Shown: positions 1-9,956 of the stretch, in pieces
How positions within the stretch are numbered: position 1 is the stretch's first letter
How the letters are laid out: each line of letters begins with the position of its first letter
Source of the DNA: an uncultured Prochlorococcus sp.
GTDB taxonomy: Bacteria > Cyanobacteriota > Cyanobacteriia > PCC-6307 > Cyanobiaceae
Direction: 5' to 3'
Assembly (NCBI GenBank): GCA_902550485.1
Contig: CACCZQ010000003.1
Span: forward strand, 1-34,098
Length of the DNA: 34,098 bases
Position numbers and translations under genes: made by a program
Notes under the pieces: model-generated
Databases searched by the model: none
Seen by the model: only the letters and a program-made list of their open reading frames with translations
What the model was told of the DNA's origin: nothing

Positions 1-2
1 GG

Positions 3-104
3 GCAAATGAAAAAGTAAAAGATAGATTAGCTAAGTTTGGAGTTGAAGGCATCATTGAAACAAGAAAAGAAGCTTTAGAAACCGCTCTAAATGAAATAGC
101 CTAA
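3..104 (+). CDS. C-terminal end of a probable SulP-family (BicA-like) anion transporter, partial
   Basis: Only the last 33 codons are in the window, read in the third frame and ending in TAA at 102-104. The peptide (ending ETALNEIA) is charged and helical and resembles the last helix of a STAS domain, the cytoplasmic tail of SulP transporters. It lies 6 bases upstream of sbtA on the same strand. In marine picocyanobacteria a SulP/BicA-type gene is often found beside sbtA, and that neighbourhood is a main reason for the call. SulP proteins move sulfate or bicarbonate across the inner membrane. With so little sequence the family is an inference; only the open frame and its stop are seen directly. 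Confidence 0.45.
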   Translation, partial: ANEKVKDRLAKFGVEGIIETRKEALETALNEIA

Positions 105-110
105 TAATTT

Positions 111-1109
111 ATGGAAATAAATCCAATTCTGCAAAATGTATTAGCCCCGCCAGTTCTTTTCTTTTTGATTGGAGCAATATCAGTACTCTTTAAATCTGAT
201 TTAGAAATACCAGCTCCATTACCTAAACTCTTCTCCTTATATCTACTACTAGCAATTGGTTTTAAAGGAGGTATAGAGATACAGAAAAGTGGTTTTACAG
301 ATCAAGTATTGCCTACTTTAAGTGCTGCAATTCTTATGTCATTAGTAATTCCTCTGATTGGATTTTTAATTTTAAGATTAAAGTTTGATGTCTTTAATTC
401 CGCTGCAATAGCAGCAGCATACGGTTCAATTAGTGCTGTTACATTTATTTCCGCAGAAAGTTTTTTGGAAAGTCAAAAAATAGCTTTTGATGGGTTTATG
501 GTTGGAGCCTTAGCTTTAATGGAGTCTCCTGCAATAATTGTAGGATTATTACTTGTGAAATTTGCAGCTCCCAAAAATAGGCCAAAATCAAGAAAAATGC
601 ATTTAAGCGCAATATTACACGAATCACTTTTGAATGGATCAGTTTATTTATTGCTCTCAAGCTTAATTGTAGGATTTCTTACTGCTTCCAGTAATCCCTC
701 AGGGATTGCAAAAATGGAGCCTTTTACTGGACAATTATTCTATGGAGCAGAATGCTTCTTCTTGTTAGATATGGGAATAGTCGCTGCTCAAAGATTACCG
801 AGACTGAAGAATGCGGGTTCGTTCTTGATTGGCTTTGCCATTTTTATGCCTTTATTTAACGCATTTATTGGTGTTTTCGTTGCAAGATTTTTATCATTAG
901 GATCTGGCAACGCACTTTTATTTGTGGTTTTATGTGCTAGCGCCTCTTATTTAGCAGTTCCAGCAGCGATGAGGATGACTGTACCAGAAGCTAAATCTAG
1001 CTATTATATTTCAACTACACTAGGTCTAACTTTCCCATTCAATATAGTTCTTGGCATTCCCATATATATGAGTTTAGTAAATACCATTATCCCATTGTCC
1101 CCTCTATAA
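111..1109 (+). CDS. sbtA: SbtA-type sodium-dependent bicarbonate transporter
   Basis: A 332-residue, very hydrophobic protein with about ten membrane segments, matching the SbtA (former DUF897) family. It shows the family pattern of a LKSDLEIP stretch near residues 27-34 followed by an AIGFKGG motif near residues 48-54, and a second half of similar architecture. SbtA imports bicarbonate with sodium across the plasma membrane to feed the carboxysome. It is shorter than Synechocystis SbtA (about 370 residues), mainly because the central cytoplasmic loop (around residues 150-170, basic) is short. The next gene, its likely PII-like regulator, starts 2 bases after the stop, so the two are almost certainly co-transcribed. 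Transport function comes from the family and is not proven here. Confidence 0.88.
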   Translation: MEINPILQNVLAPPVLFFLIGAISVLFKSDLEIPAPLPKLFSLYLLLAIGFKGGIEIQKSGFTDQVLPTLSAAILMSLVIPLIGFLILRLKFDVFNSAAIAAAYGSISAVTFISAESFLESQKIAFDGFMVGALALMESPAIIVGLLLVKFAAPKNRPKSRKMHLSAILHESLLNGSVYLLLSSLIVGFLTASSNPSGIAKMEPFTGQLFYGAECFFLLDMGIVAAQRLPRLKNAGSFLIGFAIFMPLFNAFIGVFVARFLSLGSGNALLFVVLCASASYLAVPAAMRMTVPEAKSSYYISTTLGLTFPFNIVLGIPIYMSLVNTIIPLSPL

Positions 1110-1111
1110 AA

Positions 1112-1393
1112 ATGAAAAGATTAGACTTAATATTTAGTGAAAGAGAACTAGATGCAATCATTAAAACATTAGAAAAAGCTAATGTTCCTGGATATACAGT
1201 TATGAAACACGCTACAGGCAGAGGGCCTGAAAGAGTTGTTACTGAAGATATGGAATTTACAGGATTAGGAGCAAATGCTCATGTAATTGTTTTTTGTGAG
1301 CAAGAATTAATAGATAAAATGAGAGATAACATCAGGGACGATTTAAGCTACTACGGAGGAGTTGCTTATATTTCTGAGGCAACACCACTTTAA
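1112..1393 (+). CDS. sbtB: SbtB-like PII-family regulator of SbtA, lacking the C-terminal R-loop
   Basis: A 93-residue PII-like protein two bases downstream of sbtA. The ferredoxin-like beta-alpha-beta pattern is visible, with GYTVMKHATGRG at residues 27-38 leading into the T-loop (about 34-52) and YGGVAYIS near 81-88 as the last strand. SbtB proteins bind adenine nucleotides, including cAMP and c-di-AMP, and dock on SbtA to control bicarbonate uptake. The well-studied Synechocystis protein is about 110 residues and ends in a CGPEGC disulfide loop. This one stops right after the last strand (SEATPL) and has a single cysteine, Cys62 in VFCE, so the redox-controlled R-loop is absent. The pairing with SbtA makes the identity secure; the ligand response may differ. 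Confidence 0.85.
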   Translation: MKRLDLIFSERELDAIIKTLEKANVPGYTVMKHATGRGPERVVTEDMEFTGLGANAHVIVFCEQELIDKMRDNIRDDLSYYGGVAYISEATPL

Positions 1394-1414
1394 ATTAAAA
1401 AGCAATATTTATTT

Positions 1415-2371
1415 TTAAGAATGAATCCAATCTACTCTTATATTTTTTCGACTATTTAAGTATCTATCAATTGACATTGCAGCAATACATCCATCAGAAG
1501 CTGCAACTACGGCTTGCTTAAATGGTGTATTTCTTATATCTCCAATAGCCCATACTCCATCAGAGTTTGTAGACATAAAGTCATCAACAATAACCCCTCC
1601 GTCTTCTTTTAAAGCAATTTGGTCCCCTAAAAAATCAGTAATCGGCTTTGAACCACTCATATAGACAAACACTCCATCTAAATTTAAATTGATAGGATTT
1701 TCTTCTTGTTTATTTTTTACAACAACCCCATTCACGCCCATATCATCACCCAATATTTCCAATAATCTTGTTCTACTCCAATGTTTTATATTTGAATTAT
1801 CCATCAATTCCATAGCTTCTTCATTATCTGATTTAGGATCACTTGATGTAATCCAATGCACAGTTGATGCAAATTTAGTTAGAACAGTTGCCTCTTCAAT
1901 TGCCTCCTTGTTCACTCCAACAACGGCAACTTCTCTATTCTTATAAAAAGCCCCATCACATGTAGCACAATAACTTACTCCTTTGCCAAGAAAATCGGCT
2001 TCGCCCTTAAATGATGCAGGCCTACCCATAGCTCCACTTGCAAGTACAAGTGCTTTAGCTTTGAAAGTACCTTCTGGCGTATAAACCATTTTCCATTCTC
2101 CACTAGCGTCTATTCCAAACACTTGTGCTCTTCTATAGTCTGTGCCGTATTGCACAGCCTGTTCTCTCATTAGAGTAAGTAATTTCTCCCCACTTATATC
2201 AACCGGAACACCTGGATAATTAGCGATTTGATGAGTTATTGCTAAGGCGCCAACAGATGGATTTTTATCTAAAATGACTGTCTTTAAGTTTGAACGAGAT
2301 GTATAAAGTGCGCAAGTACATCCTGCCGGGCCTCCTCCGATAATAACTACATCTGACTCAATGATTTCCAA
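1415..2371 (-). CDS. trxB: Thioredoxin-reductase-like flavoprotein, probably DDOR-type
   Basis: A 318-residue protein of the thioredoxin reductase fold. The FAD-binding GGGPAG is at residues 12-17, the redox-active CATC at 135-138, and the second FAD signature (WAIGDIR) is near the C-terminus. The central NADPH domain lacks the usual motifs: residues 152-157 read GVNKEA where NADPH-dependent enzymes have a GGGDSA-like turn, and no HRRxxxR follows. This fits DDOR (diflavin-linked disulfide oxidoreductase), described from oxygenic photosynthetic prokaryotes and long annotated as thioredoxin reductase. The start is TTG; an AGGAG Shine-Dalgarno at 2381-2385 (read on the minus strand) lies 9 bases ahead of it and decides the choice. 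No thioredoxin gene is adjacent. The symbol trxB reflects customary annotation. Confidence 0.8.
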   Translation of the reverse strand: MEIIESDVVIIGGGPAGCTCALYTSRSNLKTVILDKNPSVGALAITHQIANYPGVPVDISGEKLLTLMREQAVQYGTDYRRAQVFGIDASGEWKMVYTPEGTFKAKALVLASGAMGRPASFKGEADFLGKGVSYCATCDGAFYKNREVAVVGVNKEAIEEATVLTKFASTVHWITSSDPKSDNEEAMELMDNSNIKHWSRTRLLEILGDDMGVNGVVVKNKQEENPINLNLDGVFVYMSGSKPITDFLGDQIALKEDGGVIVDDFMSTNSDGVWAIGDIRNTPFKQAVVAASDGCIAAMSIDRYLNSRKNIRVDWIHS

Positions 2372-2622
2372 TTTTAAAAACTCCTTTTTAGTAGTTAATT
2401 AGATGAGTTCTTGGTTAAAAGATATTTTAATGTAAATACCTAAACCTCTTTATAGATATAAGTTAAAAGAAAAAAGAGAAAAAAGCATAATATAGAAACA
2501 AACTTACATAGGAAAAACATAAAAAATTAATTATCAAAATGATCAGGTACGTGAAATGTTCTGAATTGATCTATTATTAGTTAATATGCAAAATTAATTG
2601 CTGTAGAAACATTATATTTTTC
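2372..2622. other. Divergent intergenic region, 251 bases
   Basis: This AT-rich stretch separates the minus-strand flavoprotein gene from the plus-strand gene at 2623, so it should carry promoters facing both ways. The only clear element is the Shine-Dalgarno of the flavoprotein gene at 2381-2385. I see no convincing small ORF, tRNA or strong hairpin. Confidence 0.5.
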
Positions 2623-2940
2623 ATGACCAACTCTGATTACCTTTTAAAAGCTGCCATTAAGAAAGTAACCGAAAAATTAAACGATATTTTGGTTGACAAA
2701 ATTGAAGAAGCAACAAATATTGCTCAGGATGCTCCAGAAATTCTCAAAAAAGAATTTGATAGTTTGAAAGAATCCATAATTGAAGAAGCCTCAAGAATGG
2801 AAAAAGCCGAAAATATTCAAGAAAATGAGTCTGCAAATACTTATCAAGATTCCAAAATAAAAAAAGCTTTAAATGAAATTGAAGATATCAATAAACAAAT
2901 TGATCTGTTTAATAAAACCACAAATAATCAAATGACATGA
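2623..2940 (+). CDS. Small charged helical protein of unknown function, coupled to the UbiB-like gene
   Basis: A 105-residue protein rich in Lys, Glu, Asn and Ile with no membrane segment, signal peptide or cysteine. It is predicted by eye to be nearly all amphipathic helix: helix-like stretches cover about residues 5-65, then a polar linker, then about 77-95. I do not recognise a named family; similar small conserved hypotheticals occur in marine picocyanobacteria. Its stop codon overlaps the start of the next gene in an ATGA arrangement (ATG at 2937-2939, TGA at 2938-2940), so translation of the two is probably coupled. A role alongside the UbiB-like protein is therefore suggested by context only. 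Confidence 0.7.
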   Translation: MTNSDYLLKAAIKKVTEKLNDILVDKIEEATNIAQDAPEILKKEFDSLKESIIEEASRMEKAENIQENESANTYQDSKIKKALNEIEDINKQIDLFNKTTNNQMT

Positions 2941-4604
2941 GTTTTCACATTCTTCATTATCGTTTAAAAAAGTTGAAGAGAGCCTTTCTTATTTGGATAA
3001 CTCTGATTTCACTTTTAATAAATTTGTGGATAGATAATATTAGATTTACAATTTTCCAAGCTAAGAAGAATGAAAAAAGTAGGGTCCAAATTAAAAGAGC
3101 TAGATGTTTTACTAATCAATTAATAAAGCTTGGTTCAGCATTTATTAAAATTGGACAATTATTATCAGCGAGACCTGATTTAATTCCTAATACCTGGATA
3201 CAGGAATTGTCTAAATTGCAGGATCAAGTTCCTAATTTTTCATTTACGCAAGTTGAAGAGACTATAAGAAATGAACTAGGGTCTAAGTTTAATGAAATAG
3301 ATCAAATAATATGTGATCCGGTTGGATCAGCATCACTAGCTCAGGTTCATAGGGCGACTTTAAAAGATGGAAAGAAAGTGGTTTTTAAAGTTCAAAGACC
3401 CAATTTAAAAGAATTGTTTATTATCGATTTGGGCATAATGCAGCAAATAGCAGGATTATTGCAGAAAAATGAGAATTGGAGTCGAGGTAGAAACTGGGTT
3501 GAGATTGCTAAAGAGTGTAGAAAAGTTCTGATGAAAGAACTTGATTTTAATTGCGAAGCGCAATATGCAGCAAGATTTAGGCAGCAATTTCTTGATGATG
3601 AAAATGTTGAAGTTCCTGAAGTAATTTGGGATATGAGCAGTGAAAAAGTGCTTTGTTTAAGTTATGTAGAAGGGACAAAAATAAGCGATTTAGAAAAATT
3701 AAAATCACAAGAAATTGAGTTATCTAAAATTGCAGAGATAGGTGCAATCAGCTACTTAAAACAATTAGTAAATTACGGGTTTTTTCATGCAGACCCTCAT
3801 CCAGGGAATCTAGCTGTTTCAAGTGAAGGTAAATTAATTTTTTATGATTTTGGAATGATGGGGAACATCTCAAATAATCTTCAAACAAGATTAGGGGGGA
3901 TGGTTAAGGCTGCTGCTCTTAGAGACCCCTCATCACTTGTTAGTCAATTACAACAAGCTGGGCTAATTTCAAAAGATATTGATGTAGGACCAGTCAGAAG
4001 ATTAGTCAGATTGATGCTTAAAGAAGCCTTAACTCCGCCATTTAGTCCTAATATTATTGAAAAATTATCTGGAGATTTATACGAACTGGTTTATGAAACG
4101 CCATTTCAACTGCCAGTAGATTTAATCTTTGTAATGAGAGCTTTATCAACTTTTGAAGGAGTTGGTAGAATGCTTGATCCAGGGTTTAACCTTGTATCAG
4201 TTACCAAGCCTTATTTAATAGAACTTATGACTTCAAATAATCAAAGTCCCAACGATTTAATTAACCAATTTGGAAGGCAAGTAGGTGAACTAGGATCGAA
4301 AGCTGTTGGAATTCCCAAAAGAATTGATGAAAGTTTAGAAAGATTAGAACAGGGCGATTTACAATTGCAAATAAGAATGGGAGAGTCTGATAGGCAATTC
4401 AAAAAAATGTTTACAGCTCAAAAAACTTTAGGCCATTCAATTCTCATAGGAAGCTTATCAATTGCATCTGCTTTACTTGTAACCAATAAACAAAATAATT
4501 TTGCATTGTTGCCACTTTTTTTTGCACTTCCAATAAGTATTGATTGGATAAAGTGCCAATTAAGTATGAGAAAAGGCTCACGTCTAGAAAAACTTAAGCG
4601 TTAA
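2937..4604 (+). CDS. ABC1/UbiB/AarF-family atypical kinase-like protein
   Basis: A 555-residue member of the UbiB (ABC1, ADCK) family. The family hallmark KIGQ is at residues 71-74 in its LGSAFIKIGQ context. The alanine-rich nucleotide loop SASLAQVH is at 131-138, the nucleotide-binding lysine at about 151, the catalytic-loop-like HADPHPGNL near 285-293, and the metal-binding YDFG near 303-306. Hydrophobic segments lie near residues 16-32 and again near the C-terminus (about 500-535), so it is probably membrane-associated. Family members support prenylquinone synthesis or lipid homeostasis; in cyanobacteria and plastids that would be plastoquinone or tocopherol metabolism. The exact role is not known from sequence. 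It overlaps the upstream gene by four bases and converges on enolase with a 6-base gap. Confidence 0.88.
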   Translation: MSFHILHYRLKKLKRAFLIWITLISLLINLWIDNIRFTIFQAKKNEKSRVQIKRARCFTNQLIKLGSAFIKIGQLLSARPDLIPNTWIQELSKLQDQVPNFSFTQVEETIRNELGSKFNEIDQIICDPVGSASLAQVHRATLKDGKKVVFKVQRPNLKELFIIDLGIMQQIAGLLQKNENWSRGRNWVEIAKECRKVLMKELDFNCEAQYAARFRQQFLDDENVEVPEVIWDMSSEKVLCLSYVEGTKISDLEKLKSQEIELSKIAEIGAISYLKQLVNYGFFHADPHPGNLAVSSEGKLIFYDFGMMGNISNNLQTRLGGMVKAAALRDPSSLVSQLQQAGLISKDIDVGPVRRLVRLMLKEALTPPFSPNIIEKLSGDLYELVYETPFQLPVDLIFVMRALSTFEGVGRMLDPGFNLVSVTKPYLIELMTSNNQSPNDLINQFGRQVGELGSKAVGIPKRIDESLERLEQGDLQLQIRMGESDRQFKKMFTAQKTLGHSILIGSLSIASALLVTNKQNNFALLPLFFALPISIDWIKCQLSMRKGSRLEKLKR

Positions 4605-4610
4605 AAAAAA

Positions 4611-6164
<1,554 letters not shown>

Positions 6165-8921
6165 ATGAGAGAAACACTTACATCCAGTCCTGAACTATTT
6201 AGCGATATTAGTTGGAATCTTCTTTTATTAGGGGAAGAAACCGCAAAAAAATGGGATCATAGCGAATTTAATATTGAACACATAATTCATACATTGTTCT
6301 CATCGAGTGAATTCTTTGCTTTTATTGAAAAATTATCAATCGATCAAGATACAGTTTTAGATATAACAGAAGATTTTTTAGAAGAGACCCCAACAAGTGA
6401 GTCAGATATTTTTACTATCGGAGAAGATTTAGAAATTTTATTAGATAATGCGAATCAGATTAAAACTCAATGGGGATCAAGATTAATAGAAATTCCTCAT
6501 TTACTAGTTGCTATTGGAAGGGATTTAAGAATTGGAAATTATGTTTTTGAAGAAGGAAATCTTTCAATAGAAAAATTAGAGGAAGAATTAAAGTTTTTCC
6601 CAAATATTAATCAATCAAAAAAGTCTTTAAATTATAAGAACGTAATTGAGATGAATAATCAATCAAATTTTGATTCAAACAAAGAGGTCTTAGTTAAAGA
6701 AGAAAAAATTGAAAAAGCTATTGTTCAATTACCCAAAAGTGAACTTCAGATTGAAAGCAAAAAACAAGTTGGGAAAAATGAAAATGCTCTTTCAATTTTT
6801 GGAAAAGACATAACAGAATCAGCAAAAAAAGGGTTGCTAGATCCCGTTTTAGGAAGAGAAAATGAGATTAATAATTTAATGAGAGTACTCTGCAGAAGAA
6901 ACAAAAATAATCCTATACTTATAGGTAATCCTGGAGTTGGTAAAACCTCAATTGCAAAATTACTTGCTCAGTTAATAGTAGACAAAAAAGTTCCTGATTC
7001 TTTAAAAAACTTAAAAATTATTTCGCTTGACTTAGGTGCTTTAGTTTCTGGTACGAAATTTAGAGGCCAACTAGAGGAACGTCTAAGCTTAATAATGCAG
7101 GAATTAAACAATCCAAGCCAAGGAATTATTTTATTTATTGATGAAATCCACTCAATATTAAGTTCTGACAGATCTTCTACCGACATTAGTAATATCTTAA
7201 AACCTTTACTAGCTGAAGGAGAACTTAGATGTATCGGTACAACAACACCTGAGAAATTTCGTGAAACTATTGAAAAAGATCAGGCATTGAATAATTGCTT
7301 TCAAAAGATAGCTGTTAATGAACCTTCAGTAGAATTAAGCACTAAAATACTACAAGGTATCAAAAAAAAATATGAAACACATCATGGCATAAAAATTTCT
7401 GAAGAGGCTCTAAACTATTCGGCAAAATTGGCAGACAGATATATCAGCGATAAATGTCTTCCTGATAAAGCAATAGATTTAATTGATGAAGCAGCTGCAC
7501 AATTAAAAATAGATTCTAATAATAAGCCTCAAATAATTCTCCAAGAAGAAAACAATCTTTATACTATTGATGAAAAACTGAGTAATTTAAAAGGAGAAAA
7601 TATCGAAGGTCAAGAAAAACTATTTAATATGAGACAAAAATCAGAGGCAAAATTGAACGTTCTTTTAGACAGTTGGGACAATTTGCTGGGAGAAATGGAG
7701 CAATTATCTATTTTAATGAAAGAAGAAGATAAGCTAACCAAACAAATTAAAGATAAATCAAATCGAGGAATTGAAAATAATCTGGATTATTTAGAAAAGC
7801 TGGAAGAGGAGTTAAATGAAATAGAGAATGAAATACAAAAAGTTGAAGAGAACTTTAATAAATTAAAGAAAAATAAAAATTTTCCTTTCAAATATCAAGT
7901 TGAACCTGATGATATTGCTGATGTTATCTCAAAAATCACAGGTATTCCAATTTCTAAAGTAGTTTCAAATGAACGTAAAAAACTAGTCAATCTAGAAACA
8001 GAACTAAGTGAAAAAGTTATTGGACAAAAAAAAGCTATAGAAGCTGTTTCTGCTGCAATTAGAAGAGCTCGCGTTGGCATGAAAAGTCCTAAAAGACCTA
8101 TTGGATCTTTTTTATTTATGGGTCCTACAGGTGTTGGTAAAACAGAATTAGCAAAATCTCTTGCAACAGCTCTATTTGATGAAGAAGACGCACTTTTAAG
8201 ATTAGACATGAGTGAATATATGGAGAAAAATGCCGTAGCAAGACTTTTGGGAGCTCCTCCAGGTTATGTTGGTTATGAAGAGGGGGGTCAATTAACTGAA
8301 GCTGTAAGACGGAAACCCTATTCAGTGATACTTCTTGATGAGATAGAAAAAGCACATACAGAAGTATTTAATATCCTTTTACAAGTCTTAGATGAAGGAA
8401 GATTAACGGACTCTCAAGGAAGGACAGTCGATTTCAAAAATACAGTAATCATTATGACAAGTAACCTAGCTGGTAAATCTATATTGGAGTATTCTCAAAA
8501 AATTGCAAATAGTGAGGAAAATTTAGAAAAAGATCAACAAACTCTAGATGATTCCATTAGTAATACATTGTCCTCAATTTTTAGACCTGAATTTTTAAAT
8601 AGAATTGACGAAGTAGTGAAATTTGATCCATTATCTATTGATGAACTTCAAAAAATAATAATCTTACAAACAGAAGATTTAAAAAACCTGCTACTTGAAC
8701 AGAAAATAAATATTACTATAGATAAAAAAGTCATCAATAAAATTGCAAATGATTCTTACGAACCTGAATATGGTGCTAGGCCACTTAGCAGGGAACTTAG
8801 AAGACAAATAGAAAATCCACTATCTGCAAAACTTTTAGAGGATAACTTTAAAAATAAAAAAAATATCACAATTAAACTGAACCCAATTAAAAAAGATGAG
8901 ATCATTTTCAAACCTAGCTGA
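6165..8921 (+). CDS. clpB: ClpB2-like Hsp100 AAA+ chaperone with a degenerate first-ring arginine finger
   Basis: A 918-residue two-ring Hsp100 protein. Order: a divergent N-domain (about 1-145), a polar linker, AAA+ ring 1 with Walker A GNPGVGKT at 254-261 and Walker B ILFIDEIH near 323-330, a coiled-coil M-domain (about 450-575), then ring 2 with Walker A GPTGVGKT at 653-660, Walker B VILLDEIEKAH near 721-731, pore loop PPGYVGYEEGG, arginine-bearing LNRID and sensor-2 GAR. The M-domain and the lack of a ClpP-binding IGF loop point to ClpB-type disaggregase. Ring 1 is unusual: residues 374-379 read ALNNCF where ClpB proteins have ALERRF, so both arginine fingers are gone, and pore loop 1 has Phe299 in place of Tyr. 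I infer the second cyanobacterial paralogue, ClpB2, not the heat-shock ClpB1. Confidence 0.88.
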   Translation: MRETLTSSPELFSDISWNLLLLGEETAKKWDHSEFNIEHIIHTLFSSSEFFAFIEKLSIDQDTVLDITEDFLEETPTSESDIFTIGEDLEILLDNANQIKTQWGSRLIEIPHLLVAIGRDLRIGNYVFEEGNLSIEKLEEELKFFPNINQSKKSLNYKNVIEMNNQSNFDSNKEVLVKEEKIEKAIVQLPKSELQIESKKQVGKNENALSIFGKDITESAKKGLLDPVLGRENEINNLMRVLCRRNKNNPILIGNPGVGKTSIAKLLAQLIVDKKVPDSLKNLKIISLDLGALVSGTKFRGQLEERLSLIMQELNNPSQGIILFIDEIHSILSSDRSSTDISNILKPLLAEGELRCIGTTTPEKFRETIEKDQALNNCFQKIAVNEPSVELSTKILQGIKKKYETHHGIKISEEALNYSAKLADRYISDKCLPDKAIDLIDEAAAQLKIDSNNKPQIILQEENNLYTIDEKLSNLKGENIEGQEKLFNMRQKSEAKLNVLLDSWDNLLGEMEQLSILMKEEDKLTKQIKDKSNRGIENNLDYLEKLEEELNEIENEIQKVEENFNKLKKNKNFPFKYQVEPDDIADVISKITGIPISKVVSNERKKLVNLETELSEKVIGQKKAIEAVSAAIRRARVGMKSPKRPIGSFLFMGPTGVGKTELAKSLATALFDEEDALLRLDMSEYMEKNAVARLLGAPPGYVGYEEGGQLTEAVRRKPYSVILLDEIEKAHTEVFNILLQVLDEGRLTDSQGRTVDFKNTVIIMTSNLAGKSILEYSQKIANSEENLEKDQQTLDDSISNTLSSIFRPEFLNRIDEVVKFDPLSIDELQKIIILQTEDLKNLLLEQKINITIDKKVINKIANDSYEPEYGARPLSRELRRQIENPLSAKLLEDNFKNKKNITIKLNPIKKDEIIFKPS

Positions 8922-8982
8922 GGAGTAAATCAATAAGCTAAAATAAAACAAAAGCGTAAAGCTTAATTTCAAAAAAAATTTT

Positions 8983-9225
8983 GTGACAAGTCCTAATACT
9001 AATAAAGAACCCCTAAAAAAGGATTCTTCTGAAATTGAAGATCCAAAAAAAAAGAATAATTTTTTTAGATCTACCTACGATGAGCTTAAACTTGTAGTGT
9101 GGCCTAACAAACAACAACTTTTTAGCGAATCAGTAGCAGTTATAATTATGGTATCCTTTTCTGCAGCAGCCATTGCTTCTGTCAGCAGATTCTATGGATG
9201 GGCAGCCTCGCAAATTTTTGGTTAA
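8983..9225 (+). CDS. secE: Preprotein translocase subunit SecE
   Basis: An 80-residue protein with a charged N-terminus (many Lys and Asp), the SecE signature ELKLVVWPNKQQ near residues 34-45, and one membrane segment near 48-72. This is the short single-span form of SecE usual in cyanobacteria. It clamps the SecY channel of the general secretion machinery in plasma and thylakoid membranes. The start is GTG at 8983; no ATG is available upstream of the conserved region. Position just before nusG is the conserved bacterial order secE-nusG-rplK-rplA, which makes the call firm despite the short length. Confidence 0.93.
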   Translation: MTSPNTNKEPLKKDSSEIEDPKKKNNFFRSTYDELKLVVWPNKQQLFSESVAVIIMVSFSAAAIASVSRFYGWAASQIFG

Positions 9226-9277
9226 ATTATCCCCGAATATCCATAAATAAAAATCTTAATTAAGCTTCCAGAAAAAA

Positions 9278-9889
9278 ATGAGTAATGAATTAACTACAAG
9301 CCTTGCTTCTTCAAAAGCAAATACAAGCATCGCAAGATGGTATGCAGTTCAAGTAGCATCAAGCTGTGAAAAAAAAGTAAAAGCGACTCTTGAGCAGAGA
9401 TCAGTAACTTTAGGAGTTAATAATCGAATCATTGAAATTGAAATTCCCCAAACTCCAGGAATTAAATTAAAAAAAGATGGAAGCAGACAAACTACTGAAG
9501 AAAAAGTTTTCCCAGGTTACGTCCTCGTAAGAATGATTTTGGATGAAGATACAATGATGGCTGTAAAAAGTACTCCAAATGTAATTAACTTTGTGGGTGC
9601 TGAAGACGGCAGAGGCAGCGGAAGATCGCGAGGTCATATCAAACCTCGACCATTATCCAGACAAGAAGTGAATAGAATCTTTAAGCGTGCATCAGAGAAA
9701 AAAGCTGTAATTAAGTTAGATATTGAAGAAAAAGATAGAATCATAGTAACTAGTGGTCCATTCAAAGATTTCCAGGGAGAAGTTATAGAAGTTTCCGGGG
9801 AAAGAAATAAATTAAAAGCACTACTTTCAATATTTGGGCGCGAGACTCCTGTAGAATTAGAATTCTCCCAAATCAGTAAACAAAATTAA
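9278..9889 (+). CDS. nusG: Transcription elongation/antitermination factor NusG
   Basis: A 203-residue protein with the NGN domain first (RWYAVQVASSCEKKV near residues 21-35 and the VFPGYVLVRM core near 77-86) and a C-terminal KOW domain (DRIIVTSGPFKDFQGEVIEV, about 151-170). NusG binds RNA polymerase to raise processivity and links it to Rho or to the leading ribosome. It carries an extra N-terminal tail of about 20 residues and a basic insertion before VFPGY, both typical of cyanobacterial NusG. It sits 52 bases after secE and 67 bases before rplK in the conserved order, probably in one transcript. Confidence 0.96.
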   Translation: MSNELTTSLASSKANTSIARWYAVQVASSCEKKVKATLEQRSVTLGVNNRIIEIEIPQTPGIKLKKDGSRQTTEEKVFPGYVLVRMILDEDTMMAVKSTPNVINFVGAEDGRGSGRSRGHIKPRPLSRQEVNRIFKRASEKKAVIKLDIEEKDRIIVTSGPFKDFQGEVIEVSGERNKLKALLSIFGRETPVELEFSQISKQN

Positions 9890-9956
9890 TTTCTAATTGT
9901 TCTGGTTTATCGAGTAAAATGATGATTTTCTACTTCAGCTTAAATTTTCTAATCTA

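Noticed and set aside
2540..2576. Imperfect inverted repeat (GATCAG ... CTGAattGATC) and a 13-codon frame starting at an ATG near 2538
   Set aside because: The arms are interrupted and the frame is very short with no Shine-Dalgarno; both are expected by chance in AT-rich DNA.
7895..8355. Minus-strand open frames inside the ClpB2-like gene
   Set aside because: They lie opposite conserved AAA+ motifs that are clearly coding on the plus strand and have no start signals.
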